DNA of 8,522 nt. Source: DATMYQ01 sp035560935. Lineage in GTDB: Bacteria; Bacillota; Negativicutes; Sporomusales; Sporomusaceae. Positions 5,697-8,522 of the stretch are shown piece after piece; the stretch's first letter is position 1, and each line of letters opens with the position of its first letter. The notes beneath the pieces are model-generated. The model was not told the origin of the DNA. It saw nothing but the letters and a program-made list of their open reading frames with translations, and did no database searches. The stretch covers positions 1-8,522 of the forward strand of contig DATMYQ010000299.1 of the NCBI GenBank assembly GCA_035560935.1, in the 5' to 3' direction. The position numbers and the translations under genes were made by a program.

Positions 5697-6890
5697 TCAT
5701 TTTAACGCCATTAAAGCGTTTTCCAGTTTATCCATGGCCAGTTCCAGGTTTGCCATAGAATTGGAGTACGATATCCGCACATAGTTGGGAGCCTGAAAGA
5801 CCGCTCCCGGTGTTAGCAGGATATTTGCCTCGTTTAACAGGTACATTACAAGGTCGTTTGCATCGACAATGTGATAATCGTGATAATGTGTACCGAAGAA
5901 TGCGGCGACATTGACCAGGATATAAAAAGCACCCTGAGGGCTAATACAGTGCAGGCCGTGGATATCCTGCAGCCGCTTTAATACAAACTGTCGTCTGCGG
6001 TTAAATTCCTGAACCATGAGATGCACAGATTCCTTAGAACCCAATATGGCTGAGATGGCCGCTTTTTGGCTTATGGAATTCATGTTTGACGTTGTATAGC
6101 TTTGAATTAAGCGCATGCCGTCGATGACCGGTTTGGGGCCCGCGGCATAACCGACCCGCCAGCCGGTCATGGCAAAGGCTTTCGACAGGCCGTTAATGGT
6201 TAACGTCTTTTCTTGAATCCGGCTGTCAATCGACGCGATGGAAACAAATTCGTTTTCGTAAGTCAGGTATTCATAGATTTCGTCGGAAAGGATAAAAAAG
6301 TCGCACTCCACCGCCAGATTGCCGATCGCCCGCAGCACCTCTCGGCTATATACGGCACCGGTTGGGTTGTGGGGATTGGTGAGTAACAGCGCTTTGGTTC
6401 TGGGCGATATTTCACGTCTGATTTTTTCGACGCTTAAAGCGACCTGATCCTCAGCCACGGTATTGACAAAAATAGGCGTTGCACCCGCGAGTTTTACCAT
6501 TTCAGGATAACTGCCCCAACATGGGGTGGGGATGAGAACTTCATCGCCTGCGTTGCAGATGGCGAGCAGTGCATTGGCCAGTACCTGCTTGGCCCCGGTG
6601 CTGACAATGATGTCATCAGGGGTGTACGCCAAATGATTTTCTTTCTGCAACTTGTGGCAGATGGCTTCCCTTAATTCATAGATCCCTTCGATCGAGGTGT
6701 ATTTGGTAAACCCGTCTTCGATGGCCTGGATAGCCGCACGGCAGATATGATCGGGAGTTTTGAAATCCGGTTCACCGATGTTTAATGCGATAACCGGTCT
6801 TCCGGCCCGTTTAAACGCTTCCATCTGGCTCCGGAACTCCGCGCCAATATTGGCGTCCATTGATGTTACCCGTTCACTTAAATTTGTCAT
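5697..6890 (-). CDS. PLP-dependent class I/II aminotransferase (AspB-like, subgroup Ib)
   Basis: This 397-residue cytoplasmic enzyme has the full fold-type I aminotransferase set: the N-terminal IGEPDF, Tyr64 in KYT, Asn172 in NPHNPTGAVY, Asp203 and Tyr206 in SDEIYE, the PLP Schiff-base lysine Lys237 in GLSKAFAMTGWRVGYAAG, and Arg372 in VRISYSNS for the substrate alpha-carboxylate. Lys101 in STGAKQ lies where the subgroup Ib aspartate aminotransferase of Thermus carries the lysine that binds the distal acidic group. An acidic amino acid, or one with a phosphonate in that position, is therefore a fair guess. The ATG at 6890 has AAAAGGAG (6906-6899) eight bases upstream, and the stop is TGA. 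It starts 14 bases after the permease stop and precedes the phnD-like gene, so it is firmly inside the transport operon. It is not the class V enzyme PhnW. A housekeeping aspartate aminotransferase caught in the operon is the alternative. Confidence 0.9.
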   Translation of the reverse strand: MTNLSERVTSMDANIGAEFRSQMEAFKRAGRPVIALNIGEPDFKTPDHICRAAIQAIEDGFTKYTSIEGIYELREAICHKLQKENHLAYTPDDIIVSTGAKQVLANALLAICNAGDEVLIPTPCWGSYPEMVKLAGATPIFVNTVAEDQVALSVEKIRREISPRTKALLLTNPHNPTGAVYSREVLRAIGNLAVECDFFILSDEIYEYLTYENEFVSIASIDSRIQEKTLTINGLSKAFAMTGWRVGYAAGPKPVIDGMRLIQSYTTSNMNSISQKAAISAILGSKESVHLMVQEFNRRRQFVLKRLQDIHGLHCISPQGAFYILVNVAAFFGTHYHDYHIVDANDLVMYLLNEANILLTPGAVFQAPNYVRISYSNSMANLELAMDKLENALMALK

Positions 6891-6904
6891 GGCAGATGCT
6901 CCTT

Positions 6905-7717
6905 TTAAATGATTTTTGCCCGCAAACGGCTGTTGATTTGATCAATGGCCGCAACCGTCAACAGCGTGAGAAAAATGATGGCGGAAGTTTCCTGGTACTG
7001 AAACAACCGCATGGAGGTAATAAGGTCAAATCCGATTCCTCCCGCGCCCACCATTCCCAGGACAGTCGCGGAACGAATATTGGTTTCCCAGCGAAACAAA
7101 ATGACGGTGATGATCTCCGGCAATACCTGCGGTAAAACCGCGAAGCGGAGTACCTGTCCGGTTGTTGCTCCCGTGGCCCGAATCGCTTCAATCTCACCCT
7201 TGTCCACATTTTCTATGGCTTCCGCATAAAATTTCCCCAGCATTCCTGCCGAATGCACGGCTAAAGCCATGAGTCCGGAAAATGGCCCCAGTCCGACGGC
7301 AGTAACAAAAATCAGGGCAACGATCATTTCCGACACGGAACGGGTGAGATTCAATAAGGAACGACAACTCCAATAGAAAAACGGATGTGGTGAAAAATTG
7401 GCTGAGGCGCCAATACCGACGGGAATTGCCAAAATAATAGCCAGGACGGTTCCGGCAACCGAAATTTCGATCGTTTGCAAAATGGAAGAGATGAAATCAT
7501 TCAACCGGTTGAAATCGGGAGGAAAAGCACTTCCGATAAAACGGAACATTTCCGGTAGGCCGTAGAGGAGTTTCGTTAAAGAAAAGCCAGCTTGCTGAAA
7601 ACACAGAAGAATGACAAGCAGCAAGACGCACAAATATCCGTGGCCTTTGGAGAAGCGTGCATTGGCGCAGCGCGGGTATTTTTGTCCGTCGATTATATTG
7701 TTATTGCCTTCGCACAT
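6905..7717 (-). CDS. phnE: PhnE-family ABC permease
   Basis: This 270-residue inner-membrane subunit belongs to a phosphonate-type importer. It has an N-terminal hydrophobic helix at about 28-43, then the BPD_transp_1 core with hydrophobic segments at about 83-103, 130-158, 200-215 and 245-262. The EAA coupling loop reads EAIRATGATTGQVLRFAVLP (177-196). It is followed by the strongly PhnE-like stretch containing RWETNIRSATVLGMVGAGGIG. Only one phnE gene is present, so a homodimer is expected, whereas some phn operons carry two. The ATG at 7717 lies three bases after the phnC stop. GGAGG at 7733-7729, inside the end of phnC, is 11 bases upstream, slightly far but usable. The first 25 residues are polar and poorly typical, so a later start is possible. 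The stop codon is 14 bases from the aminotransferase start, within that gene's SD region. Confidence 0.92.
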   Translation of the reverse strand: MCEGNNNIIDGQKYPRCANARFSKGHGYLCVLLLVILLCFQQAGFSLTKLLYGLPEMFRFIGSAFPPDFNRLNDFISSILQTIEISVAGTVLAIILAIPVGIGASANFSPHPFFYWSCRSLLNLTRSVSEMIVALIFVTAVGLGPFSGLMALAVHSAGMLGKFYAEAIENVDKGEIEAIRATGATTGQVLRFAVLPQVLPEIITVILFRWETNIRSATVLGMVGAGGIGFDLITSMRLFQYQETSAIIFLTLLTVAAIDQINSRLRAKII

Positions 7718-7720
7718 CGC

Positions 7721-8467
7721 TTAAACAACCTCCGGGTATTGATTATACAAAGTATCTACGGTACGGGCGTCGACTTTGTCAGTGTCGTACTGTGCGATAA
7801 TTTGGCCCTGATTCAAACCGATAATTTTTTTGGAATAGTTCATGGCCAAATCAACATTGTGCAGGGTTAAAACGAGGCTGATATTCTCCTCTTCGCGGAT
7901 TTTTGTTAATAGATCCAGTATGATGGCTGATGTCTTGGGATCCAGACTGGCAACGGGTTCGTCCGCCAACAATATTCGGGGCCTTTGGGTAAGGGCCCTG
8001 GCGATGGCTACCCGTTGCTGCTGACCGCCGCTTAACTGTCCCGCCCGCTGCAATCGTTTGTCATAAAGACCTACCCGGTCTAAATAATGGCAGGCCAGTT
8101 CATAATCAGATTGGGTAAATTTACTCAGCAGTGACTTGAACACCGGCATATGAGCCAATCGCCCACAAAGCACATTTTCTAATACCGATATCCGCTTGAT
8201 GAGATTGAACTGCTGAAAAATCATACCGATGGGTTTGCGGAATTCGCGCAGCTTGCGGGAGTCGTGGGACAAAGAAACGCCGTTTACCACGATTTCGCCG
8301 CTGTCAATTGCCACCAGGCCGTTAATACAGCGGAGCAAGGTAGATTTACCCGCGCCGCTCGGGCCCAGCAATACCGTGGACGTGTCATTTTCGATAGAGC
8401 AGGACACCGAGTTCAGCACCTGGTCGTTGCCGAAAGATTTAATGACTTTTTTGATATGAATCATCAA
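7721..8467 (-). CDS. phnC: PhnC-family ABC ATPase
   Basis: This 248-residue ATPase is the first gene of the - strand operon and should drive uptake by the PhnE/PhnD-type partners. The motifs are intact: Walker A GPSGAGKST at 35-43, Q-loop Gln85 in MIFQQFNLIKR, signature LSGGQQQR at 145-152, Walker B ILLADEP at 165-171 followed by VASLDP, and switch His203 in LTLHNVDLA. The combinations FQQFNLI and ADEPVASLDP, and an insert after Asn98 (VLCGRLAHMP, then a serine-rich segment with SLLSKFT), are characteristic of PhnC and separate it from the amino-acid ATPases. Two adjacent ATG codons (8467 and 8464) share the SD box AAAGGA at 8479-8474, with spacings of six and nine bases, so either may be used. 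The distance to the next gene is three bases. Confidence 0.94.
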   Translation of the reverse strand: MMIHIKKVIKSFGNDQVLNSVSCSIENDTSTVLLGPSGAGKSTLLRCINGLVAIDSGEIVVNGVSLSHDSRKLREFRKPIGMIFQQFNLIKRISVLENVLCGRLAHMPVFKSLLSKFTQSDYELACHYLDRVGLYDKRLQRAGQLSGGQQQRVAIARALTQRPRILLADEPVASLDPKTSAIILDLLTKIREEENISLVLTLHNVDLAMNYSKKIIGLNQGQIIAQYDTDKVDARTVDTLYNQYPEVV

Positions 8468-8512
8468 CGCTGTTCCTTTCTTTATTACCGATTTTGCTAG
8501 CTACTATATGCT

Positions 8513-8518
8513 ATTATA
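8513..8518 (-). promoter_or_regulatory. Candidate -10 box of the phosphonate-type operon
   Basis: Read on the - strand, positions 8518 to 8513 spell TATAAT, a perfect -10 hexamer, 45 bases upstream of the phnC start. Transcription would begin near 8506, giving a leader of roughly 40 bases that contains the SD box. The -35 box would lie beyond the window edge, so the promoter cannot be completed. A GCTAGC palindrome (8496-8501) and a loose TAGC/GCTA pair around 8498-8513 lie at the expected start site and could bind a regulator, but they are too short to claim as an operator. Confidence 0.5.
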
Positions 8519-8522
8519 ACGC

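Overview
The window looks like a piece of a chromosome from a low-to-mid-GC member of the Bacillota. Ribosome binding sites are strong purine-rich SD boxes, two genes appear to start with TTG, and lipoprotein signal peptides are short and end in a lipobox Cys. A relative of Sporomusa/Pelosinus (Negativicutes) would fit, but that is inference from style and the sequence does not prove it. No tRNA, rRNA, CRISPR array, insertion sequence or phage gene was seen.

Left part, + strand (1-3893): a small cupin protein (56-415), then a 232-base intergenic stretch with several inverted repeats and a candidate promoter. Next is a tightly packed three-gene ABC importer of the NitT/TauT/SsuABC type: substrate-binding lipoprotein (648-1604), ATPase (1605-2363) and permease (2360-3106). 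The ATPase starts on the base after the lipoprotein stop codon, and the ATPase and permease overlap by ATGA. After a 106-base gap comes a small membrane protein with a K+-channel selectivity filter (3213-3893). A long bidirectional terminator (3911-3964) closes this side.

Right part, - strand (8467 down to 3970): a five-gene operon read right to left, phnC-like ATPase, phnE-like permease, class I/II aminotransferase, phnD-like binding lipoprotein, and an HpcH/HpaI-family aldolase. Gaps are 3, 14, 46 and 34 bases, each gene has its own SD box, and a perfect TATAAT lies at the right edge of the window. The same bidirectional terminator ends this operon.

The two transcription units converge on the terminator. 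The most interesting part is the right-hand operon. An importer of phosphonate type is packaged with an aminotransferase and an enzyme that makes or releases pyruvate enolate, but with no C-P lyase, PhnW/PhnX, PEP mutase or classical phosphonopyruvate hydrolase gene in view. The simplest reading is uptake of an amino acid that is transaminated to a 2-oxo acid and then split to pyruvate. The substrate could be a phosphonate such as phosphonoalanine (split to pyruvate plus phosphate) or a 4-hydroxy amino acid split by ordinary retro-aldol chemistry. Which of the two cannot be decided from sequence alone.
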